In this document: positions 44,733-54,550 of the stretch, piece by piece | Layout: the number at the start of each line of letters is the position of its first letter | How positions within the stretch are numbered: the stretch's first letter is position 1 | From: SM1-73 sp964588305 | Lineage (GTDB): Bacteria; Zixibacteria; MSB-5A5; SM1-73 | DNA: 64,000 bases | NCBI GenBank assembly: GCA_964588305.1 | Contig: CAZPOP010000011.1 | Span: 1-64,000 of the forward strand | Direction: 5' to 3' | The notes under the pieces: generated by a model | Database searches by the model: none | Told to the model about the DNA's origin: nothing | Seen by the model: only the letters and a program-made list of their open reading frames with translations | Position numbers and translations under genes: made by a program

Positions 44733-45626
44733 GCTGTATTCCGACATTATTCTTTTGATCTTCTCAGTTAATTTTATCGCATCTTCGAATTTTCTCTGCC
44801 ACATGTTGCGACCGAAGATCAATCCGGTTACGCCTGCTTCCATGCTGGCCTTCACCTTGTCCAATAGGTCTTCATCTGAAATCCTGCTTCCTCCTGAGAC
44901 CAAAACCAGCGTTCTGCCTGCAGATCTCACTACCCTCTCCAAACCTTCCTGTGCTGTGAACTTCATCTGATCGTATGGCTTGGGCAAGTCCTTAGCTTCT
45001 TGTTCATCGAATTCCGGCAGGTTGAGTTTGACCAGATCCGCCCCCAATTCACAGGCTACCCGGGCAGCGTAATCGACCGCATACAAGCTGTCTCTTCCTC
45101 CCTTGGCCTCTATGGCTTGGCCCCGTGGATAAGCCCACATGATCAAGGGCATACCAAATCTGTCGCAATCCTCCCTTATCCCGAAGAACTGTTCCATGTC
45201 CTCCCCCTGGGCCGGTGATCCGACGTATAGGGTGTATCCTACTGCATCCGCGCCTAGCCTGACCGCATCCTCGACCGAGGCGGTCTGCGGGGAGAAGGCA
45301 TATTCATCCGAAGGAATGTTGGTTTTGCCATTCAATTTTAGGATCAAAGGGACCTCGCCGGAAAAATCCTTCATATACTTCTGAGCCAATCCGATGTGAA
45401 AGACGATGCCGGAATACCCACCCTCTTTGGCCAGTTTCAATTGAAAGAGGGGATCGACCGAATCGGGATTAGGAAAGAAATCCACCGGACCATGCTCCAA
45501 ACCCTGATCGATGGGCAGAAACAAAAGCCTTCCGTTGGCAGGACCATATCTGTACAGGAGTCGGTGCAACCTGGTTTTCTTTCCCACGCTCAAATCCAAA
45601 TCTCTTGGAGATACTCTCTGTCTCAC
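44727..45626 (-). CDS. Class I fructose-bisphosphate aldolase, FbaB/DhnA type
   Basis: 299 residues, TIM barrel. Cleaves or forms fructose-1,6-bisphosphate through a Schiff base. FLPIDQGLEHGPVDFF, AVGYTLYVGS, MWAYPRG, DLVKLNLPE and the phosphate-binding LVSGGSRIS and GLIFGRNMWQR segments place it in the DhnA/FbaB group. The start is GTG at 45626 with GAGGAG upstream. It follows an Rrf2 regulator after 113 bases and may be under the same promoter. Confidence 0.92.
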   Translation of the reverse strand: MRQRVSPRDLDLSVGKKTRLHRLLYRYGPANGRLLFLPIDQGLEHGPVDFFPNPDSVDPLFQLKLAKEGGYSGIVFHIGLAQKYMKDFSGEVPLILKLNGKTNIPSDEYAFSPQTASVEDAVRLGADAVGYTLYVGSPAQGEDMEQFFGIREDCDRFGMPLIMWAYPRGQAIEAKGGRDSLYAVDYAARVACELGADLVKLNLPEFDEQEAKDLPKPYDQMKFTAQEGLERVVRSAGRTLVLVSGGSRISDEDLLDKVKASMEAGVTGLIFGRNMWQRKFEDAIKLTEKIKRIMSEYSV

Positions 45627-45739
45627 TTTATCTTTCTCCTCTGGAATCCAAGGTCAAAACACTGAATCCCTTCCTGATTTTCCGTCTGCGTACAACGCGC
45701 AGAAACAACTGCTCCGAGTGCCGGGGAATGATTACCGCT

Positions 45740-46138
45740 TTACTTGATCAAATCAGCCAACGTGGTCTGGGTTAGAATGCTCATAGTATAATCCTGAGCC
45801 TTTTTCCAGACTTTTAGTAGCCTGCATTTTTCGCTCTTGTCGCAGTCCTTCGAGTTGCCCAAGCATATGACAAAGTGGATAGGCCCGTGAATGCTTTCCA
45901 AAAGCTCTTTCATCGTGATCCTATTGGCTGGTCTGGCTAAGGAGAATCCTCCTCCTGCACCACGATGAGATCTGACTAAACCGGTTCGGGCCAAAGTCTG
46001 AAAGATTTTGGCCAGGAATTTCTCCGGGAGATTCTCCGCCTCGCAGATCTCTGATACGGATACTATCTTACCCTGGGGTTGCTTGGCCAGATACATCATC
46101 CCGAACAGCCCGTAACTGCAAGCTTTGCTGAGCTCCAT
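45740..46138 (-). CDS. Rrf2-family regulator with possible iron-sulfur cluster
   Basis: 132 residues, winged helix. KACSYGLFGMMYLAKQ and NLPEKFLAKIFQTLARTGLVRSHRGAGGGFSLAR are the DNA-binding half. Three Cys follow near 93-106 in a C-x6-C-x5-C arrangement (CLGNSKDCDKSEKC), close to the spacing in IscR and NsrR, so it probably ligates an Fe-S cluster and senses iron-sulfur, oxygen or nitric oxide status. A good sigma70-type promoter lies upstream. Confidence 0.9.
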   Translation of the reverse strand: MELSKACSYGLFGMMYLAKQPQGKIVSVSEICEAENLPEKFLAKIFQTLARTGLVRSHRGAGGGFSLARPANRITMKELLESIHGPIHFVICLGNSKDCDKSEKCRLLKVWKKAQDYTMSILTQTTLADLIK

Positions 46139-46183
46139 AAAGTCACCCTCATAAAAGAAGGATCAACGCTGTTTCTTTCACAA

Positions 46184-46213
46184 ATATAACAACATGACCT
46201 CGACTGTGTCAAC
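46184..46213 (-). promoter_or_regulatory. Sigma70-type promoter of the Rrf2 gene
   Basis: On the minus strand TTGACA (46208-46213) and TATATT (46184-46189) are separated by 18 bases. It lies about 45 bases before the ATG. Confidence 0.62.
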
Positions 46214-46315
46214 GAAAATAAGAGAAGATTTGCCGCGCTTTTCACGAATTCACCCAGATAACATTCCTCCGGTTTTTCTGATGGATCAAGGTCTTTGAGA
46301 CCATCTTGTGCCTGC

Positions 46316-47866
46316 TTACCTTTTAGGTAAGACCCCATCCCACTTTCTCAAAAAATGCAAAAGAAGTCTGGCTCCGAATCCGGTGGCGCCCTTTGGCACA
46401 TAAGGCCTTTCCTTTTCTGAAAAGTCGACTCCGGCAATGTCCACATGCACCCAAGGATGATCTCCCACAAAATTCTTGAGAAAACGAGCCGCTATGATCG
46501 CCCCCCCTGGTTTGCCTCCCACGTTTCTGATGTCCGCCAGATCGCTTCGGATGAACTCCTGATAGTCATCCCACAAGGGAAGCTCCCAGACCCGCTCTCC
46601 AGCTTTCTGGCCGGCCTGGATCATTTTGACCTTAAGATCATCATGGTTTCCAAATACGCCGGCACATATGGTTCCCAGAGCGATCTTGATGGCGCCAGTC
46701 AAAGTAGCTATGTCCAGAACGGCGTCGGGCTTAAAGCTCTTGGCGTAGGACAAAGCATCAGCCAGTATCAGGCGTCCCTCTGCATCCGTATTCAATATCT
46801 CTACCGTCTTTCCGGAATGTGATGTAATGATATCGCCGATTTTCAAAGCCGAACCGGAGGGAAGATTCTCAGCCGCGGGGATTATCCCGATCAGGTTCAA
46901 GGGAAGTCTTAACTTGGCTGAAGCCGCCAGCACAGACATCACCACCGCCCCTCCGGTCATATCTGTCTTCATTTCTTGCATCAGCTCGGTGGTCTTCAGA
47001 GACAAGCCTCCGGCGTCAAACGTGATCCCCTTTCCCACCAGAGCCAAAGTGTCAGGTTTTTTTTGTCCGGGCAGACGTCCGGCGAAACGATACTCCAGAA
47101 CGATGAGCTTGGGAGGTTGGCTGCTGCCTGATGACACAGCAGTAAACAGGTCCATCTTCAGTTTTCTGATTTGGGGCAAAGAGAGAATCTTGCATCGCAA
47201 GTCATTTTCTCTAGCCAGCTTTTTCGCTTCCAAAGATAGACGAGTGGGGGTCAAAAAGTTGGCAGGATGATTGGCTAAATCGCGGGCCAAATTGGTCGCC
47301 TGTGCGAAAACTTCCCCTGAAGCTGCCCCGTTTTCAATCGCTACGATTCTATCTGCATTCTCCTCCACTATGGTGAAGCCCTCCAAACTCTGCTTCTCCT
47401 TTTTGGTCTTATATCGATCCATCTGATAGTGGGAAAGGAGTATTCCCTCCACCATGGCTTGCGAGACCTCCACGGGATTAATTCCCTTTTGGTTGGCCGG
47501 AAATACCGCACTGGAGAAGCTTTTGATTCGCAGTTCCTTTGCCTTTCGGCATGCAGAGGCAGAAGCCTGACGAATCCTATCCAGGTAAATGCCGACCTGG
47601 CCAGGTGAACCGAATTCCTCTCTTTTGCCCAATCCCGCCAAGATGATCCTCGGGGTCGGGAACTTGCCCTGCGGATAGACGATCGCTGTTTCACCTAATC
47701 TGCCAGCAAAGTCTTTGTTTCTTAATAAGCGGCTGATCATTCCAGAGAGTCGATCGTCTATCGCTTTGACCAAGCCGGAGAGTCTCTTTTCATCCTCAAA
47801 ATGACTCAAAATGATGGCTTGATCCTTAACTCGATCGATCCTTCCTTTCTTCACTTTCACCTTCAT
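46316..47866 (-). CDS. pepA: Leucyl aminopeptidase, M17 family
   Basis: 516 residues; cytoplasmic two-metal aminopeptidase, usually a hexamer. The C-terminal catalytic domain shows LVGKGITFDAGGLSLK (metal and catalytic Lys), MKTDMTGGAVV, and the family signature NTDAEGRLILADAL. The N-terminal regulatory domain (1-170) is present and complete. AAGGAG precedes the ATG and a sigma70-type promoter lies upstream. Likely acts on peptides from general turnover; may also bind DNA as some PepA do, but nothing here shows that. Confidence 0.95.
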   Translation of the reverse strand: MKVKVKKGRIDRVKDQAIILSHFEDEKRLSGLVKAIDDRLSGMISRLLRNKDFAGRLGETAIVYPQGKFPTPRIILAGLGKREEFGSPGQVGIYLDRIRQASASACRKAKELRIKSFSSAVFPANQKGINPVEVSQAMVEGILLSHYQMDRYKTKKEKQSLEGFTIVEENADRIVAIENGAASGEVFAQATNLARDLANHPANFLTPTRLSLEAKKLARENDLRCKILSLPQIRKLKMDLFTAVSSGSSQPPKLIVLEYRFAGRLPGQKKPDTLALVGKGITFDAGGLSLKTTELMQEMKTDMTGGAVVMSVLAASAKLRLPLNLIGIIPAAENLPSGSALKIGDIITSHSGKTVEILNTDAEGRLILADALSYAKSFKPDAVLDIATLTGAIKIALGTICAGVFGNHDDLKVKMIQAGQKAGERVWELPLWDDYQEFIRSDLADIRNVGGKPGGAIIAARFLKNFVGDHPWVHVDIAGVDFSEKERPYVPKGATGFGARLLLHFLRKWDGVLPKR

Positions 47867-47910
47867 AAAAGGCTCCTTAGGTTTTTACGTGTGACTCTTG
47901 CCTGAATCGA

Positions 47911-47939
47911 ACTATAGTCAAAAAAACTCGACTTTGCAA
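47911..47939 (-). promoter_or_regulatory. Sigma70-type promoter of pepA
   Basis: On the minus strand TTGCAA (47934-47939) and TATAGT (47911-47916) are 17 bases apart, about 45 bases before the pepA ATG. Confidence 0.55.
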
Positions 47940-48094
47940 GCAGAAAATGACCCGTCATTCACGTTCCACACTTTCTGGTCAGAGCGGGGCTGACGTGATT
48001 GATAAAGACCGATTGGTCTGTTGTCGACAAAAATAGTAGAGTCTCGTTCACAGTGACAGAGGACTTAATCTTGGTTTTTTCCGAGGAGGTATTT

Positions 48095-49999
48095 GTGAAC
48101 ACTAATCATCCAGATTTTCCGTGCCGGCAGGAAGGTGATCCGAATCGCCCGAGGTATCCTTCATCAGAGGTGGGGGCAGAGGGTTCAAATCGCCAGACGG
48201 ACTCAAAACCACAGTCCAAAAAAGAGACTATCCAGAAAGATCATCCTTCGAAGAGAAGCGAGATTGACCTCTCCCGTGAATCCCAAAGGATGGATTTAGG
48301 GGGAGTCAGGGTAAAGGGCAAGCCAGAGGACGAAAAGGAAGTCATCTTGGTTCAGAGTCCCGCGGAAGCGACTCTTGAGGCGGAGGCAAAGCCTGTGGAA
48401 AAATCTCCACCCAAAGAGGAATCAAAAGCCGTTTCACCCAAGAAGCGGAAACTAAGCCCCCGAAAGGCAAATGCGGGAAAATCCAGTAAGGTGAGTCTTG
48501 GCGTCAAAGGCAAGTCCAAAGGAGGCCGAGCTCCAAGAAGGACCAGCCCCCGTATTTCCAGACCTGCTCCGAAGCAGGTGATTGTGAGCAAAGGGGTCGC
48601 ATATCTGGAGGGGAACATGATCAGGATGGTTGGGGGAACAAAACCCCAGCCGGGAGACCAGGTCAAAATAGGAGAAAAGGAATTCATACTGAAAGCCGGG
48701 GAGAAGAAGAGGAAATTCCCCTATTTGTTCATCTTTGTTCTGATAGCGATTGCCATGCTTATTTCCTCACAACTGCTGAAAGGGAGAAGTTCGGGCAAGC
48801 TCATTGGAGTTGTCCTTCAGGAAGAAAGCAGGACGCTTTTGTCTGATGCGGAAGTCCGCATCAAGGAGCTGGGAAAGGAGGTCAAATCCAATAGCCTGGG
48901 TTTTTTCTTCTTTGATGAGGTGCCTTCGGGTTCTTACACTCTGCAAACCACTCTGAGTGGACACCAGCCCATTGAGGATAAAGTCACCATCACCAAGAAG
49001 CAGTCAACCACCATAACGGTGTTGCTCCCGGCAAGAGGTCTTGCCCAGCTATCCGATGGATACTCTGGGGAAACCATTTCCACAGCCGGAACTTCTCCGG
49101 GGACCAAAGGCCAGGGCAGGTTTGGAGCCATAAGGATAGAGTCCAATGTCTTAGACCCGGTCGTTGTGGTGGATGATTGGAAGTTGGGAACGGGAAACAA
49201 AGTCTATCAGGGTATATACATTGGGAAGCATACCGTCCGGGTCACCAAAGAAGGATATCAGGACTTCATCCAGCAGGTCAAGGTCGAGAGTGGAGAGACA
49301 ACCGACTTGAAGATGAATCTATCCGAAGCAGAGAAAGACATGACCGTTCCTCAGACCTCAGAGGATTGGATGGCTCTGGCCCAAAGCCAGGCGGATTCTA
49401 ACGATCTCTCAACTGCGGCCAACTCTTACAGCCAGGCGTTAGCTCTGGATCCCGAATCTGCGGAGGCATTCCTGGGAAGAGGGTTGGTTTACATTCAACT
49501 TAATGAGGGGCCAAAGGCTGCCGAGGATTTGGGCGAAGCGGCTGAGCGTTTTACCGAGCAAGGGGACTACAACAAAGCCATCATCTGCTATAGCAACCTG
49601 CTGGGGCTCAATGACCAGGATCTGGAGTCTTTTCACAACCGGGGGCTTTGTCGTCTCAAACTGGGCCAGTACCAGAGAAGTATCTCAGATTTCGAAAGGA
49701 CGATTGAGCTGGACAAAGATTTTTTCTCAGGTTACCTGAGCCTGGGGAAAGTGTATCATAAGTTGGGAGATTACGAACTCTCCGTTAAGTATTACAAGAA
49801 GGCAAAAAAACTCGATCCGGCCAGTCCCCAGGTGTACGTGGGATTGGCTAAGGCTTATTTGGCCAAAGGGAAAAAATCCTCTGCCAAGAAAAATCGAAAG
49901 AAATTCGAGGAGCTCTCGACCTATATGGATCGAGAGCGGATGAAGCAAGATACTGAATGGAGAGAGTTACTGAAGGCAATAGGAGAGAAGGCTGATTGA
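48095..49999 (+). CDS. Single-span membrane protein with carboxypeptidase-regulatory-like, PEGA and TPR regions
   Basis: About 634 residues. I set the start at GTG 48095 because GAGGAGGT lies 4 bases upstream; an earlier TTG has none. Residues 1-205 are disordered and strongly basic (KKRKLSPRK, KSKGGRAPRR), with a short beta unit just before one membrane segment (about 208-226). Outside follow a carboxypeptidase-regulatory-like beta domain (LIGVVLQEE ... GSYTLQTTLSGH), a PEGA-like domain (VVVDDWKLGTG ... GKHTVRVTKEGYQDF) and 4-5 TPRs to about 600 (AEAFLGRGLVYIQL, SFHNRGLCRLKLGQY, GYLSLGKVYHKLGDY). A sensor, scaffold or secretion-related protein; function unknown. The gene is alone on its strand, facing the response regulator gene. 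Confidence 0.82.
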   Translation: MNTNHPDFPCRQEGDPNRPRYPSSEVGAEGSNRQTDSKPQSKKETIQKDHPSKRSEIDLSRESQRMDLGGVRVKGKPEDEKEVILVQSPAEATLEAEAKPVEKSPPKEESKAVSPKKRKLSPRKANAGKSSKVSLGVKGKSKGGRAPRRTSPRISRPAPKQVIVSKGVAYLEGNMIRMVGGTKPQPGDQVKIGEKEFILKAGEKKRKFPYLFIFVLIAIAMLISSQLLKGRSSGKLIGVVLQEESRTLLSDAEVRIKELGKEVKSNSLGFFFFDEVPSGSYTLQTTLSGHQPIEDKVTITKKQSTTITVLLPARGLAQLSDGYSGETISTAGTSPGTKGQGRFGAIRIESNVLDPVVVVDDWKLGTGNKVYQGIYIGKHTVRVTKEGYQDFIQQVKVESGETTDLKMNLSEAEKDMTVPQTSEDWMALAQSQADSNDLSTAANSYSQALALDPESAEAFLGRGLVYIQLNEGPKAAEDLGEAAERFTEQGDYNKAIICYSNLLGLNDQDLESFHNRGLCRLKLGQYQRSISDFERTIELDKDFFSGYLSLGKVYHKLGDYELSVKYYKKAKKLDPASPQVYVGLAKAYLAKGKKSSAKKNRKKFEELSTYMDRERMKQDTEWRELLKAIGEKAD

Positions 50000-50038
50000 G
50001 AATCCTGACTGGGGTCGCAAGACGAGGATTTCGTCTTT

Positions 50039-50614
50039 TCAACCCGACCGTTTACCTGCCTTAAGTTGTTTGGAGAGTTTGCCTGCAACGGTATCGATCG
50101 CATGTTTGACCTGATCTAAATGGAATGGTTTGGACAGGAGAAACTCCACTTCATTTTTCTTCCAGTCTTCATCACTAAGCTGCGCTCCCCATCCGGTGAT
50201 GATTATGATCGGCGTTTCCGGTTTTCTTTGCTTTATGTGTTTACTCAACGTCCAACCCGACATTCCCGGCATTCCCAGATCGGTGATCACCAGGTCAAAA
50301 TCCTGCTCGGAGAAGAGCTCCAGAGCTTCCTTCCCATCTTTTGCCAAAACCGGTTGATATCCTTCGAAGTCGAGGAAATCCTCGAGCATTTCCCTGATAT
50401 TCTGGCTATCGTCCACTACCAGTATCTTGAATTTGTACTCCGAGGATTTGGCAGGCGCGTCTTTTCCATAAGGGACCGGTTCTGCGGGGGCGGAAACCCC
50501 ATCTTTATTTTCGGTACCACCTTGAGTCCCGATCTTGGTTCTCTGAGCGTTTTCCAAATCGAGGGTCTCTGCGTCTAATCCTGCTTGATGCTGAGGTTTG
50601 CTGTTTTCAAGCAT
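50039..50614 (-). CDS. Single-domain response regulator with long N-terminal extension
   Basis: 191 residues. The first 60 or so are polar and low-complexity. The receiver domain (about 62-180) has the acidic pair LVVDD, the phospho-acceptor Asp in ITDLGMPGMSG, the Thr in IIITGW and the Lys in LSKPFH, so it should be phosphorylatable. There is no output domain. It lies 36 bases after the five-GAF kinase gene, and so is probably its partner or a CheY/Spo0F-like relay. Confidence 0.92.
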   Translation of the reverse strand: MLENSKPQHQAGLDAETLDLENAQRTKIGTQGGTENKDGVSAPAEPVPYGKDAPAKSSEYKFKILVVDDSQNIREMLEDFLDFEGYQPVLAKDGKEALELFSEQDFDLVITDLGMPGMSGWTLSKHIKQRKPETPIIIITGWGAQLSDEDWKKNEVEFLLSKPFHLDQVKHAIDTVAGKLSKQLKAGKRSG

Positions 50615-50650
50615 ATCTGACCGTTCTCTCCTTTTTGGAAACCCGCTTGT

Positions 50651-53600
50651 TTAGGCCAGCGTAACTTCGGTCTTTCCATCACATTCTTTGTCTGCCCTCT
50701 CCGGCGTGTGCGGTTCGCCTTTGCATTTGGGCAGCCTTATGGTGAAGTTGCTACCCTGGCCCGGCGAGCTTTCGATCTCGATTTGTCCGTCGTGCCTGGA
50801 TACGATGTTATAAACCAAGCTCATTCCCAAACCGGTTCCCTTACTTCCCTTGGTGGTGAAGAAGGGTTCGAATACTCTGTCTTTGACCTCCTGGGTCATC
50901 CCTATCCCCGTATCCGTCAGCTTCACACAAGCAAATCTCTGATCCTCTTCTGTCTTCAGGCTCAGCGTGCCACCTTCTGGCATGGCGTCCACCGCGTTAA
51001 TGACAAGGTTGGTCACCACCTCCCGAAGCTCGGTGGCGTCCCCTAACACTCTTTCGACATCCTGCAAGTTTTTCTTCACGTCTATCCGGATTTCAGGACG
51101 GATGGCCGGGTTTTGCCAGCAGGTTCTGGCCATTTCCAGGGAGTCCTCCACCACCTGGTTTAAGTCCACCGGGGAAAGGAGCGTGTCTTTTTTGGCCTTG
51201 GTGAATTTCTGTATTCGTGACAGGATTTTGGTGCCATCGCTGGCCGACTCCTCGATCAACCTCAGGCTTCTGAGCAAATCTTCCGGTGTTTTCGGCCCTG
51301 GTCTTTCCACTTTTTTCAAGGTTAATTGAGCTCTGCCCAAGATGGAGGTTAAGATGTTGTTGAAATCATGAACCACCCCGCTTGCCATCTCCCCCACAGC
51401 CCTGAGCTTTTCGGTTTGAATCAGTCGATCCTGAGCTCTTTTCAGACTTTCATAAGCACTTTCCAGATCGGAAAATAGTCGAGCATTCTTTATGGCTACG
51501 GAAAGATGACCACCTATTGATCTCACCAATTCTGTCTTTTCGCCTTCAAAAGCAAAAGGCTCCTTGCTCTGCAGATTGAGCACGGCGATGACATCCTGTT
51601 CATTCAAGATGGGAATTGCCAGATAGGATCTTATCCCCTCGGAAAACATCGAGCTGTCCGCGGACCTCAGGGAATCCTCCAAACTCAGATCGGCGACGTA
51701 GTGGAGTCTCTTGCTTTTAACCACCTCATGCATGCTGGTCTCCTCAGCCGGGATCAGTTTTCCTCTGCTGGTGACGGTTCGATTCTGAGAGCAGGCCAAC
51801 TCCAATTCGAAACAGTGTTGTTGGGGTCGCCAAAAAGCCAAGCTTAGTTTGTCGTAATCCAGCACCTTTCTTAGTTCCTCAGAGACTATTTTGAAGATGT
51901 TTTCCAGATCCAGGGCGGAACTGATGGCCCGATTTATCTGGTCAGTCAAAGCCAGCCGGTGCGCCTTCTTCTTGGTCTCCTGGTACAGCTTCACATTGTT
52001 CATGGCGGTGGTCAAAAAATCCGCCAGAGTCTCCAGAACCGCCACGTCTCTGTCATCGAAGGCCCCGGTCCTGAAACTCTCGACATTCAAGACCCCCAGC
52101 ACCTCCTCTCCGCTCTTCAGGGGGACACAAAGCACGGATTTCGTCCTTTGGATGGTGGGAACATACCGAGGTTCTCTGGTCACGTCATTGGACAAGAACG
52201 TTTTCTTCGACTTTGCGGCCCATCCTGCCATCCCCGTGCCCAGTTTCAGTCTGAACCCCTGTGGGACCGGATCACCGTCTTCATCAAAAGAAATCTTCAG
52301 AACTAGATCCCCCGAGGGCATATCCATCAAAAACAAAGAGACATGATTATACTTGAAATTGATCCGTATGCTTTCAACCACCCTCTCCAGAAGTCTGTCC
52401 AGATCCAGGGTGGAAACTGCTCTTCGCCCCACGTCGTTGATCAGCGCCAACTGCAGAGATCTCTTCTTTTCCTCCTGAAAGAGACGGGAGTTCTCGATGG
52501 TGATGGCGATCTGCGAAGCCAACTGTGACAATATGCGGACGTCTTTCTGGGTGAAGGCAAAAAGACGATCTGATTCTGCATCCAAAACCCCAATCACCCG
52601 ATCTTTCAACTTCAGAGGAACCGACACCTCCGATTTGCACTCATCTATTCCCTTTATATACCTCGGCTCCTTGGACACATCTCCCACCACCAGGGGCTGA
52701 CCCCAATGGGCCACCCATCCGGCAATTCCCTGCTCTCCAATCCCTAATCTTAAGTTCCTCACCAAACCGTCAGGGAAACCTCGACTGGCCTTGACGTAAA
52801 GCTCGTTGGTCTTCTCGTCCACCAGCAGAATAGCACAATTGAGATAACCGAAGGAGCCCACGATAACCCGCAATATTTCATCCAGGAGTTGATCCAAGTC
52901 CAAGATGGTGGAAAGGCTTTGCCCCACGTTATAGATGGTGTAGATTTCATTCACCCTCTGCTTCAGATATTCATGTAACTGGGCATTCTCGATGGCAACT
53001 GCGGTCTGGGAAGTGATGGATTGGCACAAATTCAGTTTTTCCAAATCCAGCCTGTGTTCGCCGGATATGCCTAACCCGGCAATCCCCAAAATCCTTTGCC
53101 CCACACGGAGGGGCATCAAGATCAGCTCTTCGGCGGCATCCGCAAAGAAGAACTCCTTTTTTCCTTCTGGGGTTTGATCCTCTCTCATTATTTTCGCCAT
53201 CTTGCCCGTTTCAAGCACTTCTCTATGATGAGGGGCAACCTCTAAGGTCAGATTCGCTTTTTTCTCAGCAGAATCAAACCCCTTGTGAGCAGAATAGACT
53301 GCTTCTACCTTCAAGTTTCTTCTATCCTCATCCAAAAGTGCTATATAACTCAGCTTCGCCTCGGTGATCTCAGCCATCCGCTGGCCCAGAACTTCCAGCA
53401 CCTGGTTCAGATTCAGACTTGAAGATACCGCGTAGGAGATATTCAAAAGCAAGGAAAGATCCTTGGCTTTCTTGGCCCAGCTGGAGAGCAAATTCATGTT
53501 GTCAATGGCCATTCCCACCTGTTGACCGACAGCCGACATGAATTCGTTCTCCTCCAGGCTGAAATCTTTTTGGCTGAAGCTGCCCAATGCGACCATTCCG

Positions 53601-54349
53601 AAAATCTCGCCTTTGGCAGCAAAGGGAACGGCTAATAAGGATTTCACTTTCTCGCGTTTCAACCTGTTATCCCGAGGTGAGCACTCTTTTTCCACGTCAG
53701 GGATGAAGAGTACCTGGTCTTGTGCGGCTGCTTCCCCGAAGATCCCTTCACCTAACTTGATCTGATCAAGTTCGGGGATTCTGTCCACCTCTATCCCCCT
53801 CCACGCTTTCACCCCCAGACTCTTTTTCTCCTCATCCAAAAGATACATTATCCCCCAATCGAAATCGGTCACCCCCAAGATCGTCTCCAACACGTCGTCA
53901 AACATACGGTCCATGGCCTGAGGCTGATTCACCGCAGCGGCTATAACATTTAAAGCCAGAAGCCTTCGATGCAGGTCTCTGATCTTCTCTTCTCTCCCTT
54001 TGAGTTCTTGGGCCAAAAGTTCCAGGGATCTTCCCAATCGATCATAATCGTTTGAGCCCTGATTGTGTGTAATCTGTGATCCGTCTTTCCGGTCGCAGAG
54101 GGTCTCCGCCTTTTTGACCAGCCCGTGAAGGGGAGAGAGGATCCTCCTGATCAAAAAGAGCACAACGGATGTGACCAAGACCAAACAGATTAGCGCGAAA
54201 AGGAACTCCGGCCTGCGGGGATATTGGGAAACCAAAAACTGCCAGCCAAACCTGTAGAAGAGGAACATACCTGCGCAGAGCAAAACGGCTGACAGGATCG
54301 TAGTTTGCGTAAGGGGACGCCTTTTCGGAGAAGTATTAGATAACATCAT
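50651..54349 (-). CDS. Membrane-associated hybrid-less histidine kinase with five GAF domains
   Basis: 1232 residues. Two membrane segments (about 16-34 and 44-68) and a HAMP-like linker lead into five GAF domains (about 145-295, 310-465, 475-635, 645-810, 815-970). The kinase core is complete: phospho-acceptor His in GVVHDFNNILTSIL (about 993), N-box LVINAVDAM (about 1116), G1 LTDTGIGM and G2 GTGLGMSLV (about 1173). No receiver is fused. The many GAFs suggest integration of several small-molecule or redox signals; no ligand residue pattern such as a conserved Cys or His haem site is obvious. The response regulator follows directly. Confidence 0.93.
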   Translation of the reverse strand: MMLSNTSPKRRPLTQTTILSAVLLCAGMFLFYRFGWQFLVSQYPRRPEFLFALICLVLVTSVVLFLIRRILSPLHGLVKKAETLCDRKDGSQITHNQGSNDYDRLGRSLELLAQELKGREEKIRDLHRRLLALNVIAAAVNQPQAMDRMFDDVLETILGVTDFDWGIMYLLDEEKKSLGVKAWRGIEVDRIPELDQIKLGEGIFGEAAAQDQVLFIPDVEKECSPRDNRLKREKVKSLLAVPFAAKGEIFGMVALGSFSQKDFSLEENEFMSAVGQQVGMAIDNMNLLSSWAKKAKDLSLLLNISYAVSSSLNLNQVLEVLGQRMAEITEAKLSYIALLDEDRRNLKVEAVYSAHKGFDSAEKKANLTLEVAPHHREVLETGKMAKIMREDQTPEGKKEFFFADAAEELILMPLRVGQRILGIAGLGISGEHRLDLEKLNLCQSITSQTAVAIENAQLHEYLKQRVNEIYTIYNVGQSLSTILDLDQLLDEILRVIVGSFGYLNCAILLVDEKTNELYVKASRGFPDGLVRNLRLGIGEQGIAGWVAHWGQPLVVGDVSKEPRYIKGIDECKSEVSVPLKLKDRVIGVLDAESDRLFAFTQKDVRILSQLASQIAITIENSRLFQEEKKRSLQLALINDVGRRAVSTLDLDRLLERVVESIRINFKYNHVSLFLMDMPSGDLVLKISFDEDGDPVPQGFRLKLGTGMAGWAAKSKKTFLSNDVTREPRYVPTIQRTKSVLCVPLKSGEEVLGVLNVESFRTGAFDDRDVAVLETLADFLTTAMNNVKLYQETKKKAHRLALTDQINRAISSALDLENIFKIVSEELRKVLDYDKLSLAFWRPQQHCFELELACSQNRTVTSRGKLIPAEETSMHEVVKSKRLHYVADLSLEDSLRSADSSMFSEGIRSYLAIPILNEQDVIAVLNLQSKEPFAFEGEKTELVRSIGGHLSVAIKNARLFSDLESAYESLKRAQDRLIQTEKLRAVGEMASGVVHDFNNILTSILGRAQLTLKKVERPGPKTPEDLLRSLRLIEESASDGTKILSRIQKFTKAKKDTLLSPVDLNQVVEDSLEMARTCWQNPAIRPEIRIDVKKNLQDVERVLGDATELREVVTNLVINAVDAMPEGGTLSLKTEEDQRFACVKLTDTGIGMTQEVKDRVFEPFFTTKGSKGTGLGMSLVYNIVSRHDGQIEIESSPGQGSNFTIRLPKCKGEPHTPERADKECDGKTEVTLA

Positions 54350-54550
54350 GCTGTCGTGATTACCCCATTGAGATTTTCAACCAGTCGGGTCCGAGATTCG
54401 TCCTGGTTTCTCGGCACACCAGGAGGTTTCCGGGAATTGACGTGATCCTCAGCCAACGTCGTCCGGCTTCGGTCCTTTCGGCCTCCAGAGAGAGACAATT
54501 GTGGATGTTCTCTTCAGCCTGTATCGGCAAATCTCCTTTGGACCCAGAAA

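Noticed and set aside
46096..46338. 80-codon frame between pepA and the Rrf2 gene
   Set aside because: Overlaps both neighbours, has no ribosome site, and the interval is explained by the Rrf2 promoter.
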